Shown here piece after piece: positions 54,370 through 55,400 of a DNA stretch of 55,400 nt. Where the stretch lies: assembly GCA_945864145.1 (NCBI GenBank), contig CAMBAN010000005.1, forward strand, positions 1 to 55,400. Direction: 5' to 3'. Positions within the stretch are counted from its first letter, which is position 1, and each line of letters starts with the position of its first letter. Below the pieces are notes generated by a model. That model was given only the letters and a program-made list of their open reading frames with translations. It had not been told where the DNA came from and did no database searches. This stretch comes from an uncultured Lachnospiraceae bacterium. Lineage in GTDB: Bacteria; Bacillota; Clostridia; Lachnospirales; Lachnospiraceae. The position numbers and the translations under genes were made by a program.

Positions 54370-55400
54370 CTATTTCTTATCTTCTTCCATATCCTGCGGT
54401 CGAAGCCGTCTGTAATGATTCAAATTCTTTATCAGGGTACTGATGCTGTATTTTAAAGTATTAAAAAATCCTGCTTCATTCATATTAATAAGAATAATTC
54501 CTGCCGGAATCGCTAAAATCATGCCGCCAACTCCGCCAATCCGATAGCCGATAAAAATCAAAAACAGGGTAGGAAGCGGTGCAAGTCCTATGGAATCACC
54601 CATAATCTTAGGCTGGATGAGCTGTCTGACTAACTGACCAACACCCCAGATAATCACAAATCCTATCGCCTGCACATAATCGCCCGATATCAATCTGAGT
54701 ATCGCCCACGGCCAAAAGACCGCACCTGAGCCAAAAAACGGCAAAAAATCCAAAAAGGCAATAAACAGGGCTATCAGGAAAGCATATTTAATCTTTAAAA
54801 TGCAAAGTCCAAACAATATGAGGAAGTAAATCCATATCTCAATTTTAAACTGCGCCTTTATATATTCACCCACAGCCTGTACAAGACTCTGGTAAAAAAT
54901 ATCCCATTTTTCCCTGATACTTTTTGGTACTACTTTGTTAAAAAACTTTATCGTACTCTCTCTGTCTGCAATAAAAAAGTAAGAGGATAAGAAGCACATA
55001 ATAATACTGATGATGATATTTGCTATGTTTCCTACTACAGAACCAACACTTGAAATGCTGACACTTTCCATTTGGGAAGCAAACTTCTCCAAGGTCTCAC
55101 CTACCACATTTCCAATCCCGTTTAGGGTTTCTGTCCATTTTGGAGAAAGCGTTACAAAGGTCCTGCTTATCCAGTTTCCTACATTGGAGAAATCCGACTC
55201 CAGACTTAGCCACATTTCCGGTATCTCAGCAATAAAACCGGCAAGTTGTCTGGCAATCAGTACACAAATGGAGTATCCAATTGCTACAACTGCTGCAATA
55301 ACTGCAACAATTACAACAACGGTTCCTGCTTTTCTTTTGATATTTAACTTTTTATCCAATATATGCACCAGAGGATTGGCTATACAGGAAATAATCCATC
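54370..55400 (-). CDS. AI-2E-family transporter (N-terminus beyond window)
   Basis: Polytopic membrane protein of the AI-2E/PerM-like family, with about seven hydrophobic segments in the visible 343 codons. The end includes FLPFFGSGAVFWPWA and GDSIGLAPLPTLFLIFIGYRIGG, typical of the family. A GTG at 55368 is open upstream to the edge, and the codons before it (IANPLVHILDKK) match the normal family pattern, so the true start lies beyond 55400. The function in this organism is unknown; some members export sodium or signalling molecules. Confidence 0.88.
   Translation of the reverse strand, partial: WIISCIANPLVHILDKKLNIKRKAGTVVVIVAVIAAVVAIGYSICVLIARQLAGFIAEIPEMWLSLESDFSNVGNWISRTFVTLSPKWTETLNGIGNVVGETLEKFASQMESVSISSVGSVVGNIANIIISIIMCFLSSYFFIADRESTIKFFNKVVPKSIREKWDIFYQSLVQAVGEYIKAQFKIEIWIYFLILFGLCILKIKYAFLIALFIAFLDFLPFFGSGAVFWPWAILRLISGDYVQAIGFVIIWGVGQLVRQLIQPKIMGDSIGLAPLPTLFLIFIGYRIGGVGGMILAIPAGIILINMNEAGFFNTLKYSISTLIKNLNHYRRLRPQDMEEDKK

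Noticed and set aside
55366-55368. GTG as start of the AI-2E gene
   Set aside because: The frame stays open to the window edge and the upstream codons fit the family, so the gene is cut, not started here.

Overview
The window (about 40% G+C, many Gram-positive style GGAGG ribosome binding sites, TTGACA-17-TATAAT type promoters) looks like chromosome from a gut Clostridia, most likely a Lachnospiraceae member (Blautia-like). The reasons are the housekeeping mix (a glutaminyl-tRNA synthetase together with GatCAB, a CIRCE-controlled htpG, T-box control of aspS), several small protein families typical of Lachnospiraceae, and sugar ABC transporters that lack their own ATPase. I see no phage, plasmid, insertion sequence or CRISPR array; this is ordinary chromosome with some uncharacterised operons. 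The genus is an inference, not something the sequence proves.

Layout. 1-4.8 kb: a sugar/oligosaccharide ABC transporter (permease, permease, lipoprotein cut by the window edge) opposite a divergent AraC regulator, then an exported M14 carboxypeptidase. 5-12.6 kb: a HelD-like helicase, then aspS-gatC-gatA-gatB behind a T-box leader whose specifier reads GAAC, i.e. overlapping Glu (GAA) and Asn (AAC) codons. 12.6-16 kb: dapF, an MBOAT acyltransferase and a DHHW/AlgX-like protein, which together look like a cell-envelope acylation operon. 16-19 kb: glutamine synthetase with an ANTAR RNA-binding regulator whose receiver lacks the phospho-acceptor Asp. 19-26 kb: a beta-galactoside module (permease, permease, lipoprotein, GH35 beta-galactosidase) with a LacI regulator; near-identical 14-bp operators lie just downstream of both promoters. 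26-30.4 kb: tRNA-Gly(GCC), glyA, a glycosyltransferase, mutY and a DUF1653 protein. 30.5-36 kb: a HEAT-THUMP-methyltransferase, then a three-gene operon of a PilT ATPase, a phosphodiester-glycosidase-domain protein and an unknown membrane protein. 36-41 kb: a TRIC/UPF0126 channel, a 2-hydroxyacid dehydrogenase, htpG with CIRCE and a PrsA-like lipoprotein. 41.5-45.5 kb: a second MBOAT paired with an SGNH hydrolase, then an FHA protein and its partner. 45.5-55.4 kb: guaB, several unknown membrane proteins, a PfkB-fold protein with an altered catalytic motif, a DUF6062 protein with a duplicated Cys/His site behind a structured leader, TetR, HAD phosphatase, glnS and a truncated AI-2E-family permease.

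How the parts connect. GlnRS is present, so GatCAB is not needed for Gln-tRNA; the aspS-gatCAB operon and its AAC/GAA T-box instead point to Asn-tRNA made by transamidation. Two separate MBOAT systems suggest two different acylated envelope polymers. Many convergent gene pairs touch, overlap or hide their terminators inside the opposing coding end, which suggests a compact genome. For about fifteen genes the longest reading frame starts upstream of the real start; I chose starts from the ribosome binding site.
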